Assembly: GCF_002632615.1 (NCBI RefSeq)
Contig: NZ_NITZ01000027.1
Location: 23,702-39,413, forward strand
Reading direction: 5' to 3'
DNA from: Xenorhabdus miraniensis
Lineage (GTDB): Bacteria > Pseudomonadota > Gammaproteobacteria > Enterobacterales > Enterobacteriaceae
DNA length: 15,712 nt
Shown here: piece after piece, positions 1 to 12,400 of the stretch
Position numbering within the stretch: position 1 is the stretch's first letter
How the letters are laid out: each line of letters starts with the position of its first letter
The notes under the pieces: generated by a model
Seen by the model: only the letters and a program-made list of their open reading frames with translations
Database searches by the model: none
What the model was told of the DNA's origin: nothing
Position numbers and translations under genes: made by a program

Positions 1-420
1 CAAACCTAATGTCTGCGCATCAGGATTACTTTCTGTACAGGCGTTGTCTAGAGGAGCATCAAGCAATACAGTAGGCAAATTGCTGTTCAGTGTCTCCACT
101 AGGGTAGTTTGGGTAAGCAATACCACAGGAGAGGCATCATCAAGCATATAGGCCAGTCGTTCGGCTGGATAGACTGGATCAAGCGGCACATAGGCTGCCC
201 CCGCCTTGAGGATACCCAGTAATCCCACCACCATATCTAGACTGCGTTCAACGCAGATAGCTATCCGATCATCGGGTTGTATACCCAGTGTGAGCAAATG
301 ATGAGCCAGACGATTAGCATGGTCATTCAGTTCACGATAGCTGAGCGACAACTCTTCAAACACCACGGCAGTAGCATCGGGTGTGCGTGCTGCTTGTTGC
401 TCAAATAATTCATGGAGCAG
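1..420 (-). other. A6: adenylation domain, N-terminal part only (module 6)
   Basis: Core A1 LSYRELN and core A2 LKAGAAYVPLDPVYPAERL are visible. The window stops in the variable loop just before core A3 (…LLDAPLDNACTESNPDAQTLGL). The pocket-forming region is beyond the window, so no substrate can be given. The intact frame shows that the synthetase continues for at least one more module. Confidence 0.95.
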
Positions 421-3400
421 GGACTCTCTTGGGAGGTCAGTCTCGGTGGCATTGAAATCCACCAGTAGCTGCTGGCGTTCAGTAGCAGGCAAGATCGGTA
501 GACTCAGAACAGGACGCTGGGGTTCTGTTGCCAGGGTATCCACCAGTCCACCAATAGCCGTGATCAGATAGGCGGATACTCGGGTGGGATCAATTCCTGC
601 GATGGACTGAACCGCCAGATTGAAGCCTTTCCCCAAATCATCCACTGAGAGAGTCAGCGGATAGTTATTACGCTCTTCTACCACTAACATGCGCATACCA
701 TCCCAGGCTGTATCATCTACACCCGGCTGGCTATGGCGATAATTAAGCAGGGCGCTGAACAATGGCATTGGTGGTGTCACACCACTGCAACGTTGGGCTA
801 ATGCCAGCGGGGCCTGCTCATGTTCCAGCAGTGTTGTCAGGTCACGATAGGTGTTCTGCACCACTTCCAACACGCTGTGATCAGCAAGAGATATCCGTAT
901 TGGCAGGGTATTGATAAACAACCCCATAACCCGATCAGCACTGGCAGAGCCTTGCAGGCGACCCAGCAGTACGGAACCGAAGACCACATCATCACGGTTG
1001 CTGGTCTGTGCTAGTACCTGTGCCCAAGCGACATGGAACAACACACCCGGGCTGATACCCAGACGACGGGCCTGGCTGCGGATGGCTTGTGCCAGTGTGG
1101 TATCCAGAGGTACACGAACTTCAGCTATATCCTCACCGTTGCCCTGCACATTAAGCAGACCAAAGGGTGCTGTTGGTGCATCGATATCGGCGAGCCGAGC
1201 ACGGAAGTAATCTTCATGCACGGAAGGCGGCACGTTCAGGATCTGGGCGATAAAATTGCGGTACGGTGGTGAATTGGGCAGTTCTTCAGCACCTCCTTGT
1301 AGCAACAGGCGAATTTCATCAACGATAAGCGTCAGCGTCATATGATCACCGATCAGATGATGGAAGCTCAGTGCCAGTAGCCATTCGTGACTGTTCGGAT
1401 CATGGGCTATGTCGGCAGTAAGCAGTGGTGCCTGGTTAAGATTAAGTCGGCGCAGTCGCGGATCGATATGAGCCTGTAACTGGGCTAAGACATTGTCCCC
1501 TGAGGCTGGCACAAAGGTGTTCACCGGTAACGGCGCTTGACGCCAGACTACTTGTACGGGCTGGGTCAGTCCCTGCCAGCAAACGGCGGTACGCAAGATA
1601 TCATGGCGATCAATCACTTGCTGTAACGCTTCAAGGAAGGCATCAAGACGTTCACGGGTATCAAAGGCCACCAAGTTGTTTAACAGATAAGTATCGCCTT
1701 GCTCCTGTAACCGATGGTGGAACAGAATGCCCTCCTGTAACGGGGCGAGTGGATAAATATCCTGCACATTGGACGTTCCGCCAGTAACGGTGTCGACAAT
1801 AGTGTCAATCTCGGCTTGGGACAGTATCACCAGTGGCAACAGGTCGGGAGTGAGGACAGCGCAATCTTTAGTAATGCGATTAGGTGGAGCAATGAAGGTT
1901 GGTGTCTCTTGGAGAGACTGGATAGCCAGCGCCATTTCAGAGAGCATTGGTGCGGAGAAGATACTGCGGACGTCAAGTGTCTGGCCTAAATTACGTAGCC
2001 GTTCAATCAGGCTGACCGCCATCAGTGAATGACCGCCGAGTTCAAAGAAATGATCATGTCGGCCGACACGTTCCAGCCCCAGCAGATCTTGCCAAATCTG
2101 TGCCAGTATTGTTTCCAGCTCTCCTTCTGGTGCCTTATACCCACGCATTGCCACCGCAGACTGCTCAGGGGCGGGTAGTGCCTTACGGTCGAGTTTACCG
2201 TTAGGGGTCTGTGGGAAAGTTTCCAGCGTGACAAAGGCACTGGGCAGCATATACTCGGCCAAGTATTGTGCCAGTTGTCGACGCAGTTCAGCCGGTACTA
2301 ATTCAATGCCGGAATGAGTCTGGACATAGGCCACCAGGCGTTTGTCACCGGGAATGTCTTCACGAGCGATAACAACGGCCTCCTGCACCCCTGAGCATTG
2401 AGCCAAACGCGCTTCGATTTCACCGAGTTCAATACGGAAGCCACGCAGCTTGACCTGAAAATCGTTGCGGCCGAGATACTCAATATTGCCATCCGGCAAC
2501 CAGCGGCCGAGGTCACCCGTCTTGTACAGGCGGGCATCTGGCGCTGCTGAGAATGGATCGGAAATAAAACGTTCTGCCGTTAATTCCGGGCGGTTGAGGT
2601 AGCCTCTAGCCACTCCAGCGCCGCCGATGTAAATCTCACCGGTCACACCAATAGGTACAGGCTGGCCCTGTGCATCCAGAATATAAATCTGGGTATTGGC
2701 GATCGGTTGTCCGATGGGAATACTGTCGACGGTACTATTCTGATTATTACTATTCTGATTATTAGTATCCTGACTATTAGCATCAAACGTGATGCAACCT
2801 ACCACCGTTTCGGTTGGGCCATACTCGTTGATAATGCGTGATTCAGGAGATAGATCACGCCAAAGTGTTAAGGTTGATTGAGGTAGTGCCTCCCCACCAA
2901 CGATGAAACAATGTGCAGGACAAGCCTGTTTTGCAGCCAGTAATTCCTGGCCTATTGAGGCAAGATGAGTAGGTGTGATCTTAACCAGAGTAGCGGGTTC
3001 CGTCGGTGTGGATAACAGAGCGGGAACCAACTCAATAAGTTCTTGACCTTCACGGATAAGGTGCATTTTGCCCCCACAAAGCAGAGGCAAATAAATACTG
3101 GTGACAGTTGCATCAAAGGCAAAAGGTGATGACACGATACTGTCTATTTGTCCGGCAGCTGCATAATGACTGAGAGCCCACTGTAGGTAATTTCTGAGCC
3201 CGGAGTGTTCAACCATCACCCCTTTGGGTTGACCGGTAGAGCCAGAGGTATAGATAACATAGGCCAAGTGATGTGAGGTCAGCCCCAGTGCTTGGGTATC
3301 AGGGTTACTTTCAACGTAATTTTTCGCGTAATTTTCCGCATAATTGTCGAAGACTGGGGCATCAAGCAGCACGATAGGTAGGCTGTTGCCTAGTTTTTCG

Positions 3401-6400
3401 ATCAGTGAAGTCTGGGTAAGCAGTACCATTGGCGCTGCATCGTCCAGAATATAAGCCAGACGTTCGAGCGGGTAAGTTGGATCGAGTGGCACATAGGCGG
3501 CACCCGCCTTGAGAGTACCTAATAATCCCACCACCATCTCTGGACTGCGTTCAACACAAATGGCGACCCGATCATCAGGTTGGACGCCCAGCGCAAGCAA
3601 ATGGTGCGCCAGCCGATTAGCGCGGCGGTTCAGTTCACCGTAGCTGAGGAATTGTTCTTCGAACACCACGGCAATGGCGTCAGGGGTGCGTTCTGCCTGT
3701 TGTTCGAACAGCTGGTGGATAAGAGCCTCTTGCGGGAAGCCCCGTTCAGTGGCATTAAAATCCACCAGCAATTGCTGGCGCTCTGAGGCGGGCAGCACAT
3801 CCACATCCAGAGCAGGGGTACTCGGCGTGTCTGCTAATATCGCGACCAATTGTTCCAGCGTCCTGACCACATAGGCGTTCACTCTGGCCGGATCGATAGT
3901 GTTGACAGTTTGGGCTGATAACTCAAAAGAGTCACCATCATCGTCAATCGAAATTCCCACCGGATAATTGGTGCGTTCACGACCTTCGAGACTTGTCACG
4001 CCAAATTGCTCCAGATTAGGCGAGTCGGCATCTATGTCATTCATATGCCGGCAATTTAACAGGGAACTGAACAACGGCATATTGCCGAACCCACTGGTTC
4101 GCTGCACAAGAGACAATGGGGTCTGTTCATAACGCAGCAAGCTGGCACATGTGTCATTCGCTTTTCTGACCAGATCCTCAACACTGATATCGTTCAGTTT
4201 CAGTCTGACAGGCAGGGTATTGATAAACATTCCCAGCGCGCTTGCACTCCCTGCCATACCCGACATACGGCCTGACAAGGTGGTCCCGAATACGACATCG
4301 TCACGGCCGCTGGTATGGGCGACAACCAGTGCCCAGCCTGCATGGAATAAAGCCGCGGGGCTGGTGCCCAGCCTGCGGGCAGTTTCACGTATCGTGTGTG
4401 AGAATGTGGCAGTAAGGCGCTGACGGGCTTCTATAATATGCTCGCCCCCTTCCTGAACGTTAATCAGGCCAAAAGGTGCTGTCACTTCATCGAGGTCCGC
4501 CAGATATTCCCGGAAAAAGGTTTCTGCGGCCTGAATGTTATCTTTCTGGCGTGTATAAGCAACAAAGTTCCGGTAAGGAACCGATGGCGGTAACTCGGCC
4601 CCTTTCCCCGTCAAGAAAGCGGCCATTTCTGTGAGAAAGTTCCGCAATGAGAGGTTATCATCGATGATGTGATGGAATTGAATCAATACGTATAGCTTGG
4701 ATGAACACGGGTCAGCCGCAGTTTGTAAATGTATCAGTGGCGCCTGGGATAAATCCAAGTACGAATGTGACAATGTCATACGTGCTTGCAGGCTGGAAAC
4801 TACATCACTGCCATCCTCGACTGTCAGGTAATGAACAGGCAAAGGGGCATGTCGGTGCACGACCTGAACTGGTTGAGATAACCCGGCCCAGTGGATAGCG
4901 GTGCGCAGGATATCATGCCGGTCGATGACCGCTTGTAGTGCTGTAATGAAGGTTTCAAGGTTTGCTTGGTTATCGATACATAACAGCGACGAAATCACGT
5001 ATGGATCTCTATGTGGATCAAGTCGATGATGGAACAGGATACCTTCCTGCAATGGGGCAAGCGGATAGATATCCTGTACATTAGCAACCCCATCAGGAAC
5101 CGCATTAACAATAGTGTCAATTTCCGGTTGTGACAGTGTCATTAGCGGCAGCATCTCAGGGGTAATCGCCGTGCAACCATCAGGAATACGGTTAGGTGGC
5201 ACAATAAAAGCCGGTTCCCCCTGATAGGCTTGAATAGCCTGAGCCAGATCGGCCAAGACCGGCGCAATGAATACTGTGCGGACGTCCAGCTCCCAGCCAA
5301 CGTGACGCAGCCGTTCGATCACACTGACGACCAGCAGCGAGTGACCGCCGAGTTCGAAGAAATGGTCATAACGGCCGACGCGTTCCAGCCCCAGCAGCTC
5401 TTGCCAAATCTGTACCAGTGTAGTTTCCAGCTCACCCACCGGTGCGGCATAACCGCGTGTAATGACGGCGGACTGGTCAGGGGCGGGCAGTGCCTTGCGA
5501 TCGAGTTTGCCGTTAGGGGTCAGCGGGAACGTGTCAATCATGACAAAGGCGCTGGGCAGCATATACTCGGCCAGATGTTGCGCAAGTTCCTGACGCAAGT
5601 CAGCCGGCACCAGTTCAACGCCGGACTGGGGCCGGAGATAGGCGACCAGACGGGTATCCCCCGGCATGTCTTCACGGGCGATAACGACACCTTCCTGTAC
5701 CCCTGAGCATTGGGTAAGACGTGCTTCAATTTCCCCCAGCTCAATGCGGAAGCCGCGCAGTTTGACCTGAAAGTCGTTGCGGCCGAGGTATTCGATACTG
5801 CCATCCGGCAGCCAGCGAGCGAGGTCACCGGTTTTATAAAGGCGGGCATCCGACGCTGTTGAGAACGGGTCAGCAATAAAACGTTCTGCGGTGAGCTCAG
5901 GGCGGTTGAGGTAACCCCGGGCCACCCCCACACCGCCGATATGGAGTTCACCGGTCACCCCGATTGGCACCGGCTGACCGCGGGTATCCAGAATATGAAT
6001 CTGGGTATTGGCAATGGGGCGGCCGATAGGGACAAAGTGACGTTGATCATCACGCTGGCAGGCCCAGTAGGTGACATCAATAGCGGCTTCGGTCGGGCCA
6101 TATAGATTATGCAGTTCGGCACTAAAGCGGGCGAAGAAGCGCTGTTGCAGCTCCGATGACAAGGCTTCACCGCTGCAAATCACCCGTTGAAGGGCGGCAC
6201 AGGTGTGCCGGGGTTCAATCCCCTGTACAAATTGCTGCAACATGGATGGGACAAAATGCAGTGTCGTGATACCCGCGGTATCAATCAACCGGGCCAGATA
6301 ATCCACATCTTTATGCCCTTCGGGACGGGCCATCACCAGACGGGCACCAGAGAGCAGGGGCCAGAAGAACTCCCAGACAGACACGTCGAAACTGAACGGA

Positions 6401-9400
6401 GTTTTCTGCAAGACACGATCATTAGGGGTCAGGCCATAGGTATCCTGCATCCAGACCAGACGATTACAGAGGGCACGGTGGCTGTTCATCACTCCTTTCG
6501 GCTGGCCGGTGGAGCCAGAGGTATAGATGACATAGGCCAGATGACGTGAAGTCAACCCCAGAGCCCGAGCATCAGGGTTTTCAGCCGGCGCATTATCCCA
6601 AACAGAGGCGGCCGGGGAATCAAGCACGACGACAGGCAGGCGGCAGCCTAAGGTTTCCACCTGAGCAGCCTGAGCCAACAAGGCCACAGGGGCGGCATCT
6701 TCCAGCATGTAGGCCAGCCGTTCAGCCGGATAGGCCGGGTCGAGCGGCAGATAAGCCGCACCGGCCTTGAGAATACCCAGCAAGCCGATGACCATTTCTA
6801 GGCTGCGTTCGGTGCAGATGGCCACCCGATCATCGGGCTGGACACCCAGCGCCAGCAGATGATGGGCCAGTTGGTTGGCACGGCGGTTGAGTTCGCGGTA
6901 GCTGAGGGATTGTCCTTCAAACACCACAGCAGTGGCATCAGGCGTACATTCTGCCTGTTGCTCGAACAGCCCGTGGATCAGAGCCTCCTGTGGGAAGTCG
7001 GCTTGTGTGGCGTTGAAATCTACCAGTACCTGCTGGCGTTCTGCGACGGACAGCATAGGCAACGACGGGATAGCCAATGTGGCATCTGTTACTATCGCTG
7101 TCAGGATATTTTTGAAGTAATCCCCCATACGAACCACAGTTTCCTGATCGAACAGATCGGTCGCATATTCCAGTTTACCAACCAAACCGGCGTCGGTTTC
7201 AGTCAGCGACAGTGTCAGGTCGAATTGGGTACTGCGCTGTGATTGCTCAATAAGGGTGAGCTCCAGATCAGGTAACTTCAGCTCCTGAGCAGGGGTATTG
7301 TTCAAAGCCAGCATGACTTGGAAAATGGGGTTGTAACTCAGGTTGCGGGCTGGCTGTAGTGCTTCCACTACCTGTTCAAAAGGCAGATCCTGATGGGCAT
7401 AGGCGGCCAATGTGCGTTCACGAACCTGAGTGAGCAGTTCTGCCACGTTGTTGCACTGGTTGGGTTGGATACGCAAGGCCAGAGTGTTGGCGAAAAAGCC
7501 AACCAGACCTTCCAATTCGCTGCGTGTACGGTTGGCAACGGGAGTACCGATGACAATATCATCCTGACCACTGAGACGGGCAAGGACAACAGCCCAAGCC
7601 GCGAGCAAGGTCATAAATAAAGTCGTATCTTGGCGCTGTCCAACTGTTTTCAGTGCGGTTAGTAATCCTGCGTCGAGGTGGAAAGATACCAAGCTACCGG
7701 CATAGTGTTGTACTGATGGTCGTGGCCGATCTGTAGGCAATTCCAGCAAGGCCGGTGCTCCCAGAAGCTGCGTACACCAAAAATCGCGCTGTTTGGTAAG
7801 GTTGTCTCCTTGCAACTCGCCGCGTTGCCAGACGGCATAGTCGGCGTACTGGATGGGCAGTGATGGTAAGGCAACATCATGACCGGTCAGGGCGGCTTGA
7901 TAAAACGCTGTCAGCTCACGAATCAAAATACCAGTGGACCAGCCATCGGAAATAATATGATGCTGGGTAAACAGCAGCACATGTTCCTCATCGGCCAGTT
8001 GCAACAATTGACCGCGGATCAGCGGGCCCTGAGTCAGATTGAAAGGCGTACAAGCTTCATATTCGGTAAGTTCCGCAACACGGTTTGTGCGGGCCGTTTT
8101 GCTCAGAGAACGCAGGTCCAGATAGGAAAGAGTAAAACCAATGTCTGCATGATCAATCTGCTGACAAGGCTGTCCGTCAACCAATGTAAAGTGAGTACGC
8201 AGGCTCTCTTGACGGGCGACAAGATTATCGAGTGCCAAAGTAAGCGCCTGCTGGTTCAGCTTACCAGAAAGTCGCAATACTACCGGGATATGGTAGGCTT
8301 GGCTGGCGGCAGGATCGAGTTGATCGAGGAACCACAGCCGCTGCTGGGCAAAAGAAACGGGTAGCGGTAGGTCACGACCGACAGCAGGGATCACAGTCTG
8401 AGCGGTTACTGAAATATCAGTAAGCGCCAGAGCGAGATCAATAAGCACAGGCCGGGCAAAAATCTGAGCAAGTGGCAGATCCCGTGCCAACATTTGGCGT
8501 ATGCGTGTCGTGCATTGAACCGCGAGTAAAGAATGACCGCCGAGTTCAAAGAAATGATCATAACGTCCGACACGTTCCAGCCCCAGCAGGTCTTGCCAGA
8601 TCTGAGCCAACGCCATTTCCACTTCACCAACAGGCGCTTCATAATCGCGTACAGCCACGGCAGACTGATTGGGAACAGGCAGTGCCTTGCGGTCAAGTTT
8701 GCCATTGGACGTGAGCGGGAAGGTTTCTAACATCACAAAGGCGCTGGGGATCATATACTCCGCCAAGTGACGAGTAAGCTGCTGACGCAGTTCAGCCGGC
8801 ACCAATTCAACGCCGGTCAGTGGTTGGAGATAGGCCACGAGACGGGTATCACCCGGCATGTCTTCGCGTGCAATGACAACGGCTTCATCTACGCCCGGAC
8901 ACTGAACAAGTTGTGCCTCGATTTCGCCAAGCTCAATGCGGAATCCGCGGATCTTGACCTGAAAGTCGTTGCGGCCCAAGTACTCAATATTGCCATCAGG
9001 CAGCCAGCGGCCGAGGTCGCCGGTTTTATACATGCGGGCATGAGGTGCAGCTGAGAATGGGTCGGGAATAAAGCGTTCCGCTGTCAACTCTGGGCGGTTG
9101 CGGTAACCTCGGGCAACACCGACGCCGCCGATATAGATTTCACCAATAACGCCAAGAGGCACAGGTTGCCCCTGTGCATTTAGAATGTAGATCTTAGTGT
9201 TGGCGATGGGTCGACCGATGCTAGGCTGTGCCAGTGATATATCGATCGGACAAATACTGGCATCTACCGTACATTCTGTTGGTCCATAGACGTTGATGAA
9301 ACGGGTGGTTTTTATATGTTGCAATTTCGACCACACTAACGGAGAGATAGCATCACCGCCAATCAGTGCCAACTTGGGTTGATAACCAGAGATTGTTCCC

Positions 9401-12400
9401 AAACCTGCCTCCAGTAGCCATTGCAACTGAACGGGTGTGCAGTCAAACATGTCCACAGCTTGGTGTGCAAAATAGCGCCAAAGTTGTTGACCATCGGCAC
9501 GGATCTCTTCAGGGACAATGACCAATGTATGGCCAGAAAGCAATTGGAGCCAGATTTTCACCGAGGCGTCGAACACAATGCTGGCATTCATGGCTATGCG
9601 ACATGGTTGTTTAAGGGTGAGCGCTGCATTCAATCCGGTATAGAGATTGATGACATTCTTGTGCGCCACCATCACCCCTTTGGGCTGCCCCGTAGAACCG
9701 GAGGTGTAAATCACGTACGCCAGATGGTGTGGGGTCAGTCCCAGCATTTGCGCATCGAGATTGCTTTCAGATCCCTCATCAAAAATAGAGGGTAACTGAG
9801 TATCGAGTAATATGCTGGGGAGGTTGCTATCCAGCATTTCAACTAATGCAGACTGGGTAAGCAAGGCTACTGGTGCAGCATCGTCGAGCATGTAAGCCAA
9901 ACGTTCGGCCGGGTAGGTTGGGTCCAGTGGCACATAGGCTCCACCAGCTTTGAGGATAGCCAGCAGCCCCACCATCATCTCCAGACTACGTTCAACACAG
10001 ATAGCTACCCGATCATCCGGACGTACCCCTATGGCGAGTAGATGATGAGCCAGACGATTGGCCCGACGGTTCAGTTCACGATAGCTGAAAGACAGATCTT
10101 CGAATACCACGGCAGTGGCGTCAGGCGTGCGTTCTGCTTGTTGCTCAAACAGCTCATGGATCAGCGTTTCTTGTGGGAAATCAGTCTCGGTGGTATTGAA
10201 CTCTACCAGTAACTGCTGGCGTTCAGCGACAGGCAGGATTGATAGGTCCAAAACAGGCCGCTGGGGTTCGTTCGTCAGAGCTTCAACCAAGCCGCTGATA
10301 GTTGCGGCCAGATAATCCGCTATCCGGGCGGGATTAATTGTAGCGACAGCTTTGACTATTATGCTGAAATCTTCCCCAAAATCATCCACCGAGAGGGTCA
10401 ATGGATAGTTAGTGCGCTCCTCAGCAGACAACAAGCGCATACCATCCCAGACTGCACCATCTGTGTCTGGCTGGCTGTGGCGGTAATTGAGTAAGGCGCT
10501 GAACAATGGCATTGGTGGCGTCACACTGCTGCAACGTTGGGCCAGAGCTAAAGGGGCCTGTTCATGCTCAAGTAGTGCCGTCAAATCATGGTAGGTGTCT
10601 TGTACCACTTCCAATACGCTGCGACCGGCAAGAGATATCCGTACTGGCAGGGTATTGATAAACATCCCCATCACCCGATCAGCTCCGGCAGAGCCTTGCA
10701 AACGACCAAGCAGTACGGTGCCGAAGACGACATCCTTGAGGCCGCTAGTTTGTGCCAGTACCTGTGCCCAGGCAACATGGAATAATACACCCGGGCTGAT
10801 ACTCAGACGGCGGGCCTGATTGCGGATTTCCTGTGCCAGTGCTGACTCCAGCGGAAGATGCGCTTCGATTATGCCTTCACCATCGCCCTGTACATTGAGC
10901 AGGCCGAATGGCGCCGTTGGTGTATCGATATCAGCAAGACGGGAGCGGAAATATGTCTCATGTGCCGAGCTTGGCACGTTTAACGTTTGGGCAATAAAGT
11001 TGCGGTAAGGTAATGGGACTGACAGGGTTTCCGCTTGCCCTTTTAACAGTAATTGGATTTCGTCAGCGATAAGATCCATCGTTATATGGTCGCCTATTAA
11101 ATGATGGATACTTAAGGCAAGTAACCACTCATTGCTGACCGGATCGAGAGCAATATCGGCAGTAAGCAAGGGAGCCTGATTCAGGTTGAGCTGACGCTGA
11201 CGCGGATCAGTGTGCGCCTGTAACTGAGCCAATACGTTGTCTGCTAACACGTTGTCTGCTGATGAATTGTCTGCTGATAAATTGCCTGAAGCAGTCGGAA
11301 CAAAAGTGCTGACCGACAATGGTGCCTGACGCCAAACAACCTGTACAGGTTGCGTCAGTTCCTGCCAACAGACGGCTGTGCGCAAGATATCGTGGCGGTC
11401 AATCACTTGTTGCAGGGCACCAAGGAAAGCGTCGAGGCGTTCACGAGTATCAAAAGCAATCAGACTGTTTAACAGATAGACATCGCCTTGCTCCTGTAAT
11501 TGGTGATGGAACAGAATGCCTTCCTGTAGCGGTGCAAGCGGATAGATATCCTGCACATTGGCGGTGCCGCCAGCCACAGTTTTGACAATCGTGTCAATTT
11601 CCGCCTGAGATAATGTTACCAGCGGCAACATATCTGGCGTAATGGCGTCACAATCGGAGCTGATGAGATTGGGTGGCACGTTCAGCGCTGTTTTGCCAGT
11701 CGCTTCTGTTGTCATGCGAGTGGCCATCGCTTCCAGCGTCGGTGAAGTGAAGACAGCTCTGACATCAAGTGTAAGATTACGTTGGCGCAATTGTTCAATC
11801 AGGCTGACGACCAGCAGTGAATGACCTCCCAGCTCAAAGAAGTTGTCGTAACGTCCGACACGCTCCAGCCCCAGCAGATTTTGCCAGATTTGAGCTAATA
11901 TTGTTTCCAGTTCGCCGGCGGGGGACTCATAGTCACGGGTGACTACCGCTGATTGGTCAGGAGCAGGCAGCGCCTTACGATTGAGTTTGCCATTGAGTGT
12001 AAGCGGGAAGGCTTCCAGCATCACGAAGGCACTTGGCAGCATATAATCTGCCAGACGGGTACTCAGTTGTTCCCGCAGGGTGGCAGTATCCAGCGTGGCA
12101 TCAGACTGTGGCACAAGGTACGCGACCAGACGCTTCTCACCATTATTTTCTTCACGTGCGATAACGACAGCATCTTTGACACCTGAGCAATTGCTTAATT
12201 GCGCTTCAATTTCCCCCAGTTCAATACGGAACCCGCGTATCTTGACTTGAAAGTCATTACGGCCGAGATAGACAATCGTGCCATTTGGCTGCCAGCATCC
12301 CAGATCGCCAGTTTTATACATTCTGGCATTCGGTTGCACGCTGAATGGATCGGCGATAAACCGCTCGTCGGTCAAATCAGGACGATTCAGGTAGCCACGA

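Larger units (their letters stand above)
2173..3726 (-). other. A5: adenylation domain, Asn-like specificity, two repeat insertions (module 5)
   Basis: Core motifs: YTSGSTGQPKG (3220-3252, residue 4154), FDATVTSI (residue 4199), LVKITPTHLAS, FIVGGEAL, EYGPTETVVGC, YKTGDLGRW and NGKLDRKALP (2173-2202). The pocket reads D A T K I G E V G K. This differs only at position 236 (Ala for Leu) from the Asn code DLTKIGEVGK, so Asn is the best guess; Ala gives a larger pocket and could broaden or shift selectivity. Two in-frame tandem repeats lengthen surface loops: NYAE-type units before core A3 (3310-3345) and an Asn/Gln/Ser-rich stretch between A5 and A6 (2735-2779). Confidence 0.93.

Noticed and set aside
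2735..2779. CRISPR-like or regulatory repeat at the 15-bp array
   Set aside because: The units are directly adjacent with no spacers, are in-frame and code for a low-complexity loop inside an A domain.
4654..4674. C5 as a dead condensation domain
   Set aside because: The motif HHIIDDN keeps both His and the Asp. Only the last position, which already varies (His in C2, C3, C6), is changed, so inactivity is not supported.
5230..5706. Plus-strand open frame of 158 codons (and similar ones at 7879-8364, 12199-12684, 9421-9795, 6859-7242)
   Set aside because: They lie opposite conserved A, T and C domain code on the minus strand, recur at equivalent module positions and give no recognisable protein family. 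They are antisense mirrors of the NRPS frame.
5538..5951. Minus-strand open frames in another phase (also 2298-2537, 12387-12707, 13998-14288, 15489-15710)
   Set aside because: They overlap NRPS core motifs in a shifted frame. The NRPS frame has all family motifs and no stops, so these are shadows.
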